Source: Sphingomonas sp. A2-49
GTDB lineage: Bacteria; Pseudomonadota; Alphaproteobacteria; Sphingomonadales; Sphingomonadaceae
Assembly (NCBI RefSeq): GCF_025548555.1
Contig: NZ_JAJLPA010000005.1
Span: 62,001 to 126,000 of the forward strand
DNA: 64,000 nucleotides
Direction of reading: 5' to 3'
In this document: piece after piece, positions 38,181-46,362 of the stretch
Position numbering within the stretch: the first letter of the stretch is position 1
How the letters are laid out: every line of letters starts with the position of its first letter
Translations under genes and position numbers: made by a program
The notes under the pieces: generated by a model
Seen by the model: only the letters and a program-made list of their open reading frames with translations
Databases searched by the model: none
Told to the model about the DNA's origin: nothing

Positions 38181-38324
38181 ATGTTCAATTCCGAGATCGG
38201 TCGCAAGCTCGCCGCCATCGTCTGCACCATCCTCTTCAGCGCCACCTGTGTCGCTGGCGCGGTGGGTCCGGCGACGGGCGGCGGCCAGACGGCCGTCGTG
38301 ACGGCCGCCCGCCTGACGGCGTAA
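38181..38324 (+). CDS. 47-residue membrane peptide leading the psp operon
   Basis: Preceded by a strong AGGAGG at 38169-38174 and located between the sigma-54 promoter and pspA, so it is the first cistron. Residues about 8-28 (RKLAAIVCTILFSATCVAGAV) form a hydrophobic segment with an Ala-rich end that could be a signal anchor or a cleavable signal. The rest is a short Gly/Thr/Ala tail. No known family is recognised; a Psp-regulated small membrane protein is inferred from position. Confidence 0.65.
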   Translation: MFNSEIGRKLAAIVCTILFSATCVAGAVGPATGGGQTAVVTAARLTA

Positions 38325-38393
38325 GCGGCCCCAAACCGGGGCGGGCCGATTTCCCTCGCCCGTCCCGGCCATGTTTCAGGAGCATTGATACCG

Positions 38394-39071
38394 ATGGGCA
38401 TATTCTCCCGCACCCGCGACATCGTCGCCGCCAACTTCGCCGACCTGCTCGAAAAGGCGGAGGATCCGGCGAAGATGATCCGCATGATTATCCTCGAGAT
38501 GGAGGAAACGCTGGTCGAGGTGCGCGCCTCCGCCGCCCGCACGATCGCGGACCAGAAGGAAATGCGCCGCCACATCAACAAGCTGGACCAGCTTCAGGCC
38601 AATTGGCACGAAAAGGCCGAACTGGCGCTGTCGAAGGACCGCGAGGATCTGGCCAAGGCGGCGCTGGTCGAGAAACAGAAGGCCGCCGACATGGCCGACC
38701 AGCTGACCATCGAGGTGAAGGTGCTCGACGATGCGCTGCGCGCGTCGGAAGAGGACATCGCCAAGCTCCAGAAGAAGCTGTCCGAGGCGCGCGCCAAGCA
38801 GTCCAACGTGCAGACGCGGCTGGAAAGCGCCAACAACCGCTACCGCCTGCGCGAGATGTACGCCGGCCCCAAGACGAACGAGGCGTTCAGCCGCTTCGAC
38901 ATCCTGGAGCGCCGCGTCGACGATGCCGAGGGCCGCGCCGAGGCGCTGGGCCTGGGCGTGCCGAAGACGCTGGAGGAAGAGATCGCCGAGCTGCGTCAGA
39001 GCGACAAGGTCGATGCAGAACTCGCCGCGCTGAAGGCGCGGATGGCCGGCAACGCGAACCGGGAGGGGTGA
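38394..39071 (+). CDS. pspA: Phage shock protein A
   Basis: 225 residues from ATG 38394, with AGGAG 11 bp upstream; a TTG at 38385 is less likely. PspA/IM30 family: N-terminal amphipathic helix (MGIFSRTRDIVAANF), EDPAKMIRMIILEMEETL, then a long coiled coil to the C-terminus. It binds stressed membranes as an ESCRT-III-like polymer and inhibits PspF. It is followed at 1 bp by pspB. Confidence 0.96.
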   Translation: MGIFSRTRDIVAANFADLLEKAEDPAKMIRMIILEMEETLVEVRASAARTIADQKEMRRHINKLDQLQANWHEKAELALSKDREDLAKAALVEKQKAADMADQLTIEVKVLDDALRASEEDIAKLQKKLSEARAKQSNVQTRLESANNRYRLREMYAGPKTNEAFSRFDILERRVDDAEGRAEALGLGVPKTLEEEIAELRQSDKVDAELAALKARMAGNANREG

Positions 39072-39072
39072 G

Positions 39073-39345
39073 ATGGGATCGGAAATCATCGTCATCCCCG
39101 CGATCTTCCTTGGGATGCCGTGGATCATCTTCCACTATATCACCAAGTGGAAGCAGGCGCCCAAGATCACCGACGAGGACGAGAAGCTGCTCGACGAGAT
39201 GTTCAATCTCGCCCGCCGTCTCGAAGACCGGCTGAATACCGTCGAGCGCATCGTCGCCGCGGACAATCCGGACTTCAAGCCGAGCCTGACCGCACCGGCG
39301 CCGTCGTACGAACAACCCAATTATCAGCTCCGTGGGAGGAACTGA
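39073..39345 (+). CDS. pspB: Envelope stress membrane protein PspB
   Basis: 90 residues, longer than E. coli PspB (about 74). Membrane segment at about 4-22 (EIIVIPAIFLGMPWIIFHYI), then DEKLLDEMFNLARRLEDRLNTVERIV, the cytoplasmic coiled-coil typical of PspB, and a Pro-rich tail. With PspC it senses membrane stress and relieves PspA inhibition of PspF. The segment RLEDRLNTVERIV recurs in five downstream proteins. Confidence 0.92.
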   Translation: MGSEIIVIPAIFLGMPWIIFHYITKWKQAPKITDEDEKLLDEMFNLARRLEDRLNTVERIVAADNPDFKPSLTAPAPSYEQPNYQLRGRN

Positions 39346-39346
39346 C

Positions 39347-39730
39347 ATGTCTGCCAGCCGCACGCAATTCTACCTCGACAAGCAGGACGCCAAGTTCAAG
39401 GGCGTCTGCGCCGGGATCGCCGACTATACGGGCGTCGAGGTCATGTGGGTCCGCATCGCCGTGGTCCTGCTGACGCTCACCGGGGTCGGCTTCCCCTGGC
39501 TGCCGATCGCCTACATGCTGATCGCCTGGATGGCGCCGACCCGGCCGCACGACCTGTACGACACCGCCGAGGATGCCAAGTTCTGGCAGGGCGTACGCTC
39601 CAACCCCAAGCGCTCGACCGCCGAGGTGCGCAGCAAGTTCCGCGACATCGACCGCCGCCTCGCCGACATCGAGCTGCACTATACCAGCCGCAACAGTCGC
39701 CTGGCCGAGGAAATCGACAGCCTGCGCTGA
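39347..39730 (+). CDS. pspC: PspC-domain stress sensor
   Basis: 127 residues from ATG 39347, with GGGAGGA 7 bp upstream. PspC domain: FYLDKQDAKFKGVCAGIADY, then membrane segments around 33-64. The C-terminal RRLADIELHYTSRNSRLAEEIDSLR is a charged coiled coil whose end, EEIDSLR, matches the tails of the following small proteins. It partners PspB in sensing. Confidence 0.93.
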   Translation: MSASRTQFYLDKQDAKFKGVCAGIADYTGVEVMWVRIAVVLLTLTGVGFPWLPIAYMLIAWMAPTRPHDLYDTAEDAKFWQGVRSNPKRSTAEVRSKFRDIDRRLADIELHYTSRNSRLAEEIDSLR

Positions 39731-39758
39731 GCCGGGCCGACAAGAGGGGAACAGAACA

Positions 39759-40070
39759 ATGTCCGACCTTGCCTTGATGATCCCGATTACGGCCATCGCC
39801 ATCGGCCCGGTAACCTGGATCGCCAACAACTGGCTGCGTGCCAAGCATGGCTACCCGCCGCTCGACTATCGCAGCCGCCGGCGCCGCGGGATGGCGCAGG
39901 ACGGGGGCGATATCGACGCCGAGCGCAAGATCATGCTGCTCACCAACGAGAACGACAAGCTGACCGGGCAGGTCAGCCGCCTGGAGGAACGGATCGCCGT
40001 CCTCGAACGCATCGCCACCGATCCCGCCGAGCGTACCGCCCGCGAGATCGAAGCGCTGCGCGACCGCTAG
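39759..40070 (+). CDS. PspB-like small membrane coiled-coil protein 1
   Basis: 103 residues, with AGAGGGGA upstream of the ATG. One membrane segment (about 4-24), a basic stretch RSRRRRG near 38-44 that fits a cytoplasmic face, and a C-terminal coiled coil RLEERIAVLERIATD followed by TAREIEALRDR. This module is shared with PspB and four downstream proteins. Twenty-eight bp after pspC. No family name is known to me; a Psp accessory role is inferred. Confidence 0.75.
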   Translation: MSDLALMIPITAIAIGPVTWIANNWLRAKHGYPPLDYRSRRRRGMAQDGGDIDAERKIMLLTNENDKLTGQVSRLEERIAVLERIATDPAERTAREIEALRDR

Positions 40071-40084
40071 AAGGAACACGGACG

Positions 40085-40348
40085 ATGGGACCCGATCACG
40101 TCTTCTTCATGGTCGTCGGCGCGGCGATCACGCTGGCGATCCAATGGTACGGCCGCCGCAAGGTGCGACAGGCGACCACCGCCCCCGATCTCGCCGCCCG
40201 GCACGACATCCAGTTGCTCGACGCCGAGAACGCCCGGCGCGTCGGCCAGATCGACCGGCTGCAGGAGCGGCTGGCCACGGTCGAGAGCATCGTGACGGAC
40301 CGGTCGCACCGGCTCGACCACGAAATCGAACAACTTCGCGTCCGCTGA
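40085..40348 (+). CDS. PspB-like small membrane coiled-coil protein 2
   Basis: 87 residues. Membrane segment at about 5-22, then basic GRRKVRQ and the module RLQERLATVESIVTD ... LDHEIEQLRVR. Fourteen bp after the previous gene, with AGAAGGA upstream. Same architecture as its neighbours: N-terminal anchor, short linker and coiled coil. Confidence 0.72.
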   Translation: MGPDHVFFMVVGAAITLAIQWYGRRKVRQATTAPDLAARHDIQLLDAENARRVGQIDRLQERLATVESIVTDRSHRLDHEIEQLRVR

Positions 40349-40359
40349 GGGAGGCCGAC

Positions 40360-40653
40360 ATGAACGGATTCACCATCTTCATGCTCGCCGTGGTCGTCAT
40401 CGGCCTGCCGGTCGGGCTCGGCATCGCCAGCGAGATGTTCAAGAGCTGGCTGCGCCACAAGGAACGCATGGGCGAGGCGCTCAATGCCCAGACGGCGGAA
40501 AAGGCGGCGCAATATGCTGCGCAGACCGAACGGCTGGAAGAGCGCGTGCGGGTGCTGGAGCGGATCGTCACCGACCGCGGCGTCGACCTGGCGCAGGAGA
40601 TCGAAAGCCTGCGCGACGACCGTCCTGCCGCCCGCCGCCTGCCCGTCAACTGA
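40360..40653 (+). CDS. PspB-like small membrane coiled-coil protein 3
   Basis: 97 residues. Membrane segment at about 3-25 (MNGFTIFMLAVVVIGLPVGL), then SWLRHKERMGEALNAQ and the module RLEERVRVLERIVTD ... LAQEIESLRDD, ending in a short Arg/Pro tail. Eleven bp after the previous gene, with a GAGGGAGG site. It has the closest module match to protein 1 of the set. Confidence 0.75.
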   Translation: MNGFTIFMLAVVVIGLPVGLGIASEMFKSWLRHKERMGEALNAQTAEKAAQYAAQTERLEERVRVLERIVTDRGVDLAQEIESLRDDRPAARRLPVN

Positions 40654-40678
40654 CAACCGCATACGAGGACCAGCGACC

Positions 40679-40921
40679 GTGAACCCCGCCGAGATGATCA
40701 TCATCGTCGTCGCCCTGATCGTGATCGGCGTGGTGCTCTCGCTCCGCCATGTGCGCGCCGGGCGCGACGCACCGCCGCCCGCGACCGCGGAGGACACCTG
40801 GCGCCTGGCGCTCGAGGTCCAGCAACTCAAGGAACGCATCCAGGTGCTGGAGCGCGTCATCACCGACACCCGCGGGCCCGCCGATCTCGACCGCGAGATC
40901 GAACGGCTGCGCGACCGCTAG
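40679..40921 (+). CDS. PspB-like small membrane coiled-coil protein 4
   Basis: 80 residues from a GTG at 40679 with ACGAGGA about 9 bp upstream; an internal ATG at 40694 is possible. Membrane segment at about 6-22 (MIIIVVALIVIGVVLSL), then the module QLKERIQVLERVITD ... LDREIERLRDR. Same strand and close spacing as its neighbours. Confidence 0.7.
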   Translation: MNPAEMIIIVVALIVIGVVLSLRHVRAGRDAPPPATAEDTWRLALEVQQLKERIQVLERVITDTRGPADLDREIERLRDR

Positions 40922-40934
40922 AAGGAGGCGGACC

Positions 40935-41171
40935 ATGATCGACCCCAATCTCTACGTCACCGTTTCGCTCTCGTCGCTCGCCGGGCTGGCGATGGTCACT
41001 ACCGCCGGCCTGTCCGGCTGGCGCGGCTGGCTGGCGCTCAAGCAGCAGCAGCTCGACCATGCGCAGGAGGCGATGCCGCCGATGCCGTCCGCCGGATCGC
41101 GGATCGAGATCGCCGACCTGAAGGAACGCATCAGGAAGCTGGAGGCGATCGCGGCCGGCGTCGACCTGTGA
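40935..41171 (+). CDS. PspB-like small membrane coiled-coil protein 5
   Basis: 78 residues, last of the series, with AAGGAGG 9 bp upstream. Membrane segment at about 8-27, then GWRGWLALKQQQLDHAQ and a shortened module DLKERIRKLEAIAAG that lacks the EIExLR tail. Thirteen bp after the previous gene. It looks like a diverged copy. Confidence 0.7.
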   Translation: MIDPNLYVTVSLSSLAGLAMVTTAGLSGWRGWLALKQQQLDHAQEAMPPMPSAGSRIEIADLKERIRKLEAIAAGVDL

Positions 41172-41250
41172 CGCCGGCGGTCGCCGTCGCCGCGCCGTCC
41201 ACGACGCCGCGCCGGTTGCTCCCGCCCTTCCCCGCCTGTACCGCGCGGGC

Positions 41251-41655
41251 ATGACCGACCTTGCCGACGTCCGCGACGAGTATGAATTCCTCGATGCCGA
41301 TGACCGGTATCGGATGCTGATCGACCTGGGCCGGGCGCTCGAGCCCATGCCCGACGCGCTGAAGACCGATGCGACGCTGGTGCGGGGCTGTTCGGCGTCG
41401 GTGTGGGTCTATCCGACGCGGCGCGACGACGGCGTCCTGCATTTCCTGGCCGACAGCAACGCCGCGATCACCAAGGGCATCATCGCGCTCGTCCTGCTGG
41501 CGGTCCAGGATCGCCCGCCCGCGACGATCGCCGCGACCGACATCGCCGACGAACTCGCGCCGTTCGACCTGAAGAACCAGCTCAGCTCGAACCGGACGCA
41601 GGGTATTCCGAACATGATCGCGCTGATCCGCGAGACGGCCGCCCGCTACGGCTAA
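41251..41655 (+). CDS. sufE: SufE-family sulfur acceptor
   Basis: 134 residues. Sulphur-accepting Cys47 in LVRGCSASVW, where SufE takes persulfide from SufS, and the conserved LSSNRTQGIPNMI block near the C-terminus. It acts in iron-sulphur cluster assembly in the cytoplasm. No other suf genes are nearby. Confidence 0.92.
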   Translation: MTDLADVRDEYEFLDADDRYRMLIDLGRALEPMPDALKTDATLVRGCSASVWVYPTRRDDGVLHFLADSNAAITKGIIALVLLAVQDRPPATIAATDIADELAPFDLKNQLSSNRTQGIPNMIALIRETAARYG

Positions 41656-41707
41656 CCGGTGCCGGACGGCATCGTCGGTGCCCGGTGCGCGGCGATGCCA
41701 TCGACCG

Positions 41708-42043
41708 TCAGGAGCGCGCGGTCGCACCGGCCGGGACGCCCCGCTCCAGCCGCGCCGCGAGTTCTGCGACATCGGCATCGCGCGGCACGACCAGCCATTC
41801 GCCGGGCGTGCGGCCGTCGACCAGCACCACCCCACCGCGCGGACACACGCCCAGGCAGCGCGTCTCGACGATGCCGATCGCCGCCTTGCGGCCCTTCTTG
41901 AGACCCAGGATACCGCGCAGCACCTTGGCGAGCGGCGACCGGCCCTTGCGGCCGAAGCCGCCGTCGAGCTTCTTCGAGCATTTGCCGCAGACGAGGACGG
42001 TCGCGCCCCAGTCGCTGCGGACCCGCTTCAGCGCGGCCGCCAC
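41708..42043 (-). CDS. Thioredoxin-like [2Fe-2S] ferredoxin
   Basis: 111 residues. Cys19 and Cys22 (VLVCGKCSKK) and Cys63 and Cys67 (TRCLGVCPRG) match the cluster ligands of thioredoxin-like [2Fe-2S] proteins such as those related to NuoE or Shethna-type ferredoxins. Between them is a basic loop KGRSPLAKVLRG. Its start overlaps the J-domain gene end by 16 bp, so the two share a transcript. Electron partner unknown. Confidence 0.82.
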   Translation of the reverse strand: MAAALKRVRSDWGATVLVCGKCSKKLDGGFGRKGRSPLAKVLRGILGLKKGRKAAIGIVETRCLGVCPRGGVVLVDGRTPGEWLVVPRDADVAELAARLERGVPAGATARS

Positions 42044-42567
42044 TCGCGCCGCTCCTCCGCCGCGCGCAAGACCTCATAGGCCGCCTGCACCGTCTGGAAG
42101 CGCACCGCAGCGTCCGCATCGCCGGGCGCGACGTCGGGGTGATTTTCCTTGGCGAGCCGCCGCCAGGCCGTCTTCACCGCATCGAAATCGGCGTCGCTGT
42201 CGAGGCCGAGCGCCTCCAGCGCGCGCATCTCGTCGCGCGAGCGGGTGCCGTCGCCCGACCCGCCCCACGCATAATGGCCGGCATTGGCATAGCCCGATGC
42301 GGTCCGCGTCTCCGACGCCTCGCGCTGCGCCGCTTCCTCGGCGGACAATCCCTCGAAATAATTCCAGCCGCGATTGTATTCGCCGGCGTGCGTCGCGCAG
42401 AAATACCAGCGATCCGGGCTGTTGGGCGATTTGGGCGCCGGACAGTCGCCGGGCGCGTCGCAGCCGTGGCGGTCGCATAACCGGACGGTCGTCGCGTCGC
42501 GGCCCGAGCCATAGCCCCGCCAGCGGGGAAATCCCCAATCGTTCGAACGGGACGTGGTGCGCGCCAT
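42028..42567 (-). CDS. J-domain protein with N-terminal Cys/His region
   Basis: 179 residues. A C-terminal J domain (about 117-176) with HPD at 143-145 should stimulate a DnaK-type ATPase. The N-terminal half has C31, H34, C36, C42, C57 and H60, which could bind zinc or a cluster. This domain order, with J domain last, differs from DnaJ. It overlaps the ferredoxin gene, suggesting a shared role, perhaps in cluster or protein quality work (inference). Confidence 0.83.
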   Translation of the reverse strand: MARTTSRSNDWGFPRWRGYGSGRDATTVRLCDRHGCDAPGDCPAPKSPNSPDRWYFCATHAGEYNRGWNYFEGLSAEEAAQREASETRTASGYANAGHYAWGGSGDGTRSRDEMRALEALGLDSDADFDAVKTAWRRLAKENHPDVAPGDADAAVRFQTVQAAYEVLRAAEERREWRPR

Positions 42568-42711
42568 GGCCGCTCACATAAGACCTGGACGGCAACGCGC
42601 AACCGTGACGCAGGCGTCAGGGCAGCCGGAACGTCACCGTGGCGGCTGTGCCATCGCGGCGCCGCCCGCCGGCGCGAGCGCCGTCTTTACCGTCTTCATT
42701 CCCGAATTCGC

Positions 42712-42749
42712 CCCCCGAACGCCACCCCGGTGTGGCGCGCGTTCGGGGG
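42712..42749 (-). terminator. Hairpin just after rnpB
   Basis: CCCCCGAAC (42712-42720) pairs with GTTCGGGGG (42741-42749), with an inner GCCAC/GTGGC stem and a small bulge. It starts about 5 nt past the rnpB 3' end on the minus strand. Confidence 0.65.
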
Positions 42750-42753
42750 AAAT

Positions 42754-43140
42754 GCCAGAGGGTCTGTAAGCCGGGTTCTGTCCACTCCCCTTGCGGAAAG
42801 ATGGGCGACCATTCCTCTAGGACGACGCTTGCGCGCCGCCTCCAGCAACCAACCCGGACGACGAGCTGAAACGAAGCCCATGTGCCGTCCCTATTCGGTC
42901 TTGCTCCCGGTGGGGTTTACCATGCCGCTCGCCGTTACCGGCAGCGCGGTGCGCTCTTGCCGCACCCTTTCACCCTTACCCGCCCGAAGGCTTCGTCCCC
43001 GAAGGGACTGGGCGGTCTGCTCTCTGTGGCACTATCCCTGGGGTCGCCCCCGCCGGGCGTTACCCGGCACCGTCGTTTCGCGGAGCCCGGACTTTCCTCG
43101 CCCCCGGTTACCCGGGGCCGCGGCCGCCCGACCCTCTGAC
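42754..43140 (-). ncRNA. rnpB: RNase P RNA
   Basis: About 387 nt, read on the minus strand. The class A signatures are present: GAGGAAAGTCCGGGCTCC near the 5' end, ACAGAG around the middle, and ACAGAACCCGGCTTACAG near the 3' end. The P1 helix pairs 43130-43138 with 42756-42764. It is the catalytic RNA that trims tRNA 5' ends. Ends are set from P1 and are good to a few bases. A hairpin follows at 42712-42749. Confidence 0.95.
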
Positions 43141-43209
43141 GCGCATGCCCCTAGCCGGGAACGACGGATTCGCAAAGCGCTCGCTGCGCCGCCGCGTCGC
43201 GCGCCGGCG

Positions 43210-43899
43210 TCACTCGTCGCCCTGCGGCTTGGGCAGCAGCAGCGCGAGCAGGATCATGCGGCATTCGGCGTCGATCTCGCCATCGATCAGCTCTGGCCGG
43301 AAACGGCGCTGGAACGCCATGATCGCCGCCATCGGGTTCTCGACGTCGTAGCCGAACCGCTCGAGCGCGAGGAGGAAGCCGCCCTGCGTCCACATCGGGT
43401 CCATCAGGTTGCGGGTCGGGCGCGGCAGCGCGAGGCGCAGCTTGGCGAGGCGGAACCAGGGGAACAGCTCGCCCGGATCGCGCTTGCGGGTCGGCGCGAT
43501 GTCCGAATGGCCGACGACGTTGCCGCGGGTGATGGCGTGGCGCGTCTTGATCGCGGCGACGAGCGGCACCAGCGCGTCGATCTGTTCGTCGGTGAAGGGG
43601 CGATAGCCGAATTCGTGGCCGGGATTGACGATCTCGATCCCGATGCTCGCGGCGTTGACGTCGGTGATGCCGCGCCAGTGCGACCGGCCGGCGTGCCAGG
43701 CGCGCTTGTCCTCCGCGACGAGCCGGCAGACGGTGCCGTCCTCCTCGACCAGGTAATGCGACGAGACCTTCGCCGCGGGATCGCGCAGCCGCGCGAGCGC
43801 GGAGGGTCCATCCTCCATGCCGGTGTAATGGAGCACGATCATGCTGATCGGCAGCGTCCGCTCGTCGAAGTTCGGCGAGGGCGTGTCGAGGATGGCCAT
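43210..43899 (-). CDS. N-acetylmuramoyl-L-alanine amidase (AmpD/AmiD type)
   Basis: 229 residues. Amidase_2 domain with zinc ligands in VLHYTGM, RAWHAGRSHW and VVGHSDIAPTRKRDPG; the C-terminal about 60 residues (WTQGGFLLALERFGYD) look like a peptidoglycan-binding domain. There is no signal peptide, so a cytoplasmic AmpD-like recycling role is as likely as a cell-wall role. No ampG or beta-lactamase gene is adjacent. Confidence 0.9.
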   Translation of the reverse strand: MAILDTPSPNFDERTLPISMIVLHYTGMEDGPSALARLRDPAAKVSSHYLVEEDGTVCRLVAEDKRAWHAGRSHWRGITDVNAASIGIEIVNPGHEFGYRPFTDEQIDALVPLVAAIKTRHAITRGNVVGHSDIAPTRKRDPGELFPWFRLAKLRLALPRPTRNLMDPMWTQGGFLLALERFGYDVENPMAAIMAFQRRFRPELIDGEIDAECRMILLALLLPKPQGDE

Positions 43900-43956
43900 G
43901 AGCCGAGTCTTAGCCGACCCGGCGCCCGTACGTAAGAGGCGTCGGAAACGCCCCGG

Positions 43957-44805
43957 TCAGGCCGCCGCGGTGCGCCGTGCCGGGGGCGCCGCGATCCGTT
44001 CGTAGAAGCCGCGCAGCCGGCGGCTCGGCTCGAACAGGCGGGTCTGGCCGATCACCGTTTCGCCCGCGCCCAGCACCAGCGTGCCGCCGGGGCGCAGCGC
44101 CGCGGCGAAGCGGTCGAACACCGCCGCCTTGGTCGGCGTCGACAGGTACAACAGCACGTTGCGGCACAGAACCACGTCGAACTGCCCGGCCGGCGGCCGC
44201 TCGGCGACGAGGTTGTGGCGCCGCACCGAGACGAGCTTGCCGAGCTCCGGCCGCGCGACCCAGTCCGCGCCGTCGGCGTCGAACCAGCGCATCATCCGGC
44301 GGATCGGCAATCCGCGCTGGATCTCGAACTGGGTATATTTGCCGGCGCGCGCGCGCGCGACCGCGGCCTCGGACACGTCGGTCGCGACGATCTCCGGCAT
44401 CGGGCTGCCGGCGTCGGCGCGCTCGGCGAACAGCATCGCGAGCGACAGCGGTTCCTGCCCGGTCGAACAGCCCGCACACCAGATGCGCGGGCGCCGGCCC
44501 TCGGCCTCGACCGCGGCGACCGCCTCGACCACCATGTCGAAAACGGGGGCGTCGCGGAAGAAGGACGTTTCCTGATTGACCAGCGCATCGACGACCTGGT
44601 CGCCGACGCCGGCGTCGTTGCCATCGAGGAGCAGAGTGACGAGCTGGTCGAGGGTGTCGAGCCCGCGCTCGCGCAGCATCGGCTTCAGCGCGGTGTCGAT
44701 CCGCCACGAGCGATAGCTGGCGATCTGTTGCCCGGTGCGCGCTTCGAGCAGCGCGCTGAACACGTTGAGCGCGACCTGCGACACCGGGGCGGCGGCGGCG
44801 GTCAC
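43957..44805 (-). CDS. cheR: CheR protein-glutamate methyltransferase
   Basis: 282 residues from a GTG at 44805 that overlaps the cheB stop. N-terminal helical domain and C-terminal SAM-binding core with IWCAGCSTGQEPLSLAML and NVLLYLS. It methylates chemoreceptors, probably including the two soluble receptors at 10.6-13.4 kb. Last gene of cheA-cheW-cheY-cheB-cheR. Confidence 0.94.
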   Translation of the reverse strand: MTAAAAPVSQVALNVFSALLEARTGQQIASYRSWRIDTALKPMLRERGLDTLDQLVTLLLDGNDAGVGDQVVDALVNQETSFFRDAPVFDMVVEAVAAVEAEGRRPRIWCAGCSTGQEPLSLAMLFAERADAGSPMPEIVATDVSEAAVARARAGKYTQFEIQRGLPIRRMMRWFDADGADWVARPELGKLVSVRRHNLVAERPPAGQFDVVLCRNVLLYLSTPTKAAVFDRFAAALRPGGTLVLGAGETVIGQTRLFEPSRRLRGFYERIAAPPARRTAAA

Positions 44806-45926
44806 GGCCGCTGCCTCGCGCCGGCCAGCCGGCCGATCGCGTCGGGTGGCAGCACCGCATGCGCGCTGCCGCCCGCGGCCACCGCGCCGGGCATGCCCCA
44901 TATCACCGAACTCGCCTGATCCTGGACGATCACGCATCCTCCCGCCTGATGCACCTGTCGCGCGCCTTCCGCGCCGTCGCGGCCCATGCCGCTCAACACC
45001 ACCGCGAGCATGCGCGGCCCGAACACCGTCGCCATCGATGCGAACATCGGGTCGACCGAGGGCATGCAGCCGCTCTGCGCGGGCTCGGTGCCGAGCCGGA
45101 TCGCCGCCGACCCGTCGCCCAATGCGACGCAGCGCATGTGCGCATCGCCGGGCGCGACGACGATCCTGCCCGGCCGCAGCCGCAGCCGGTCGATCGCGAC
45201 CTCGCACGGGCGCCCGGCGATCACCGCCAGCTGGGCCGCGAAATAGGGCATGAACGACGCCGGCAGGTGCTGGGTGACGAGGATCGGCAGCCGGAATTCG
45301 GCGGGAATGGCGCGCAGCAGCTGGCTGAGGGCGTGGATGCCGCCCGTCGATGCGCCGATCGCCACCACGTCATAGGCATCGCCCGCCGCCAGCGGACGCG
45401 GCGGCGGCAGGCCGGCCGGGTCCTCCGCCACCGGCGGCGGCGGCGGCATCGCGGCGGGATCGTTCAGCCGGTCGAGCTTGTCGATCAACGCGGTGCCGAA
45501 CGGATTCATGCGTTCGCCGCTGGACGGCTTGAACAGGGTATCGGCGGCGCCGAGCGCCAGCGCCTGGACCGTGGTGGCGGCGCCATCGCTTGCCTGGCCC
45601 GACACGATCAGGACGCGCGCGCCCTGCCCCGCGACGATCAGGTCCGGCAGCGCGGTCAGGCCGTCGACCCCCGGCATCTGCACGTCGAGCAGAACGAAGG
45701 CGACGCGTTCGCGCGCCAGAAAGGCGAGCGCGGCAGCCGCCGTGCTGACGCTCGCGGCGACCGTGAAGCGGCCGGTGGCGGCGATGATCCGTTCCATGAC
45801 GGCGCGCGCGACCGCCGAATCGTCGACGATCAGGATCCGCGACGGCCCGGCGGCCGGCGACGGATCGTCGACCGGGGACGGATCGTCGGATCTGGGGGAT
45901 GGAAGCGGCCGCGCCACCGGGGGCAC
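44802..45926 (-). CDS. cheB: CheB protein-glutamate methylesterase/deamidase
   Basis: 374 residues from a GTG at 45926, 7 bp after the cheY stop. Receiver domain with phosphorylation site Asp81 (FVLLDVQMPG), then a linker rich in Pro and the esterase domain with GASTGG (catalytic Ser), TQHLP (His) and MGRDG (Asp). An unusually Asp/Pro-rich N-terminal lead of about 28 residues precedes the receiver. It removes the methyl groups added by CheR. Confidence 0.94.
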   Translation of the reverse strand: MPPVARPLPSPRSDDPSPVDDPSPAAGPSRILIVDDSAVARAVMERIIAATGRFTVAASVSTAAAALAFLARERVAFVLLDVQMPGVDGLTALPDLIVAGQGARVLIVSGQASDGAATTVQALALGAADTLFKPSSGERMNPFGTALIDKLDRLNDPAAMPPPPPVAEDPAGLPPPRPLAAGDAYDVVAIGASTGGIHALSQLLRAIPAEFRLPILVTQHLPASFMPYFAAQLAVIAGRPCEVAIDRLRLRPGRIVVAPGDAHMRCVALGDGSAAIRLGTEPAQSGCMPSVDPMFASMATVFGPRMLAVVLSGMGRDGAEGARQVHQAGGCVIVQDQASSVIWGMPGAVAAGGSAHAVLPPDAIGRLAGARQRP

Positions 45927-45933
45927 TCCCGTC

Positions 45934-46299
45934 TCAGGCCATGCCGACGATCTGGAGTTTCGATTCCAGCGTGTCGCGGTCGAACGGCTTCATCACATAT
46001 TCGTCGGCGCCTGCCTCGATCGCGGCGCGGATGTACGCCATGCCGTTTTCGGTCGTGCAGAACACGACCTTGGGCCGGGACGCGATCGTCGATTCGCGCA
46101 GCGCGCGCAGGAAATCCATCCCGCTCATCACCGGCATGTTCCAGTCGAGCAGCACGACGTCGGGTGCGGATGCCATGCAGGCATCCAGCGCCTCGCGGCC
46201 ATCGCACGCCTCGGTCACGGTGAAATCGAGCGTTTCGAGGATATGGCGAGCGACCTTGCGGATCACTTTCGAGTCGTCGACGACGAGGCAGGTCTTCAT
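45934..46299 (-). CDS. cheY: CheY-type response regulator
   Basis: 121 residues, a single receiver domain. Acidic pocket D8-D9, phosphorylation site Asp52 in LLDWNMPVMSG and C-terminal MKPFDRDTL with the conserved Lys. It should carry the chemotaxis signal to the flagellar motor or act as a phosphate sink. Sixty-three bp lie between cheW and this ATG, the widest gap in the operon. Confidence 0.94.
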   Translation of the reverse strand: MKTCLVVDDSKVIRKVARHILETLDFTVTEACDGREALDACMASAPDVVLLDWNMPVMSGMDFLRALRESTIASRPKVVFCTTENGMAYIRAAIEAGADEYVMKPFDRDTLESKLQIVGMA

Positions 46300-46362
46300 G
46301 GATGAACCTTTGTACGAGCGGTAATCGCTCCACCGTCATGGCAGGGAAGCGTAAGCGTCGCG

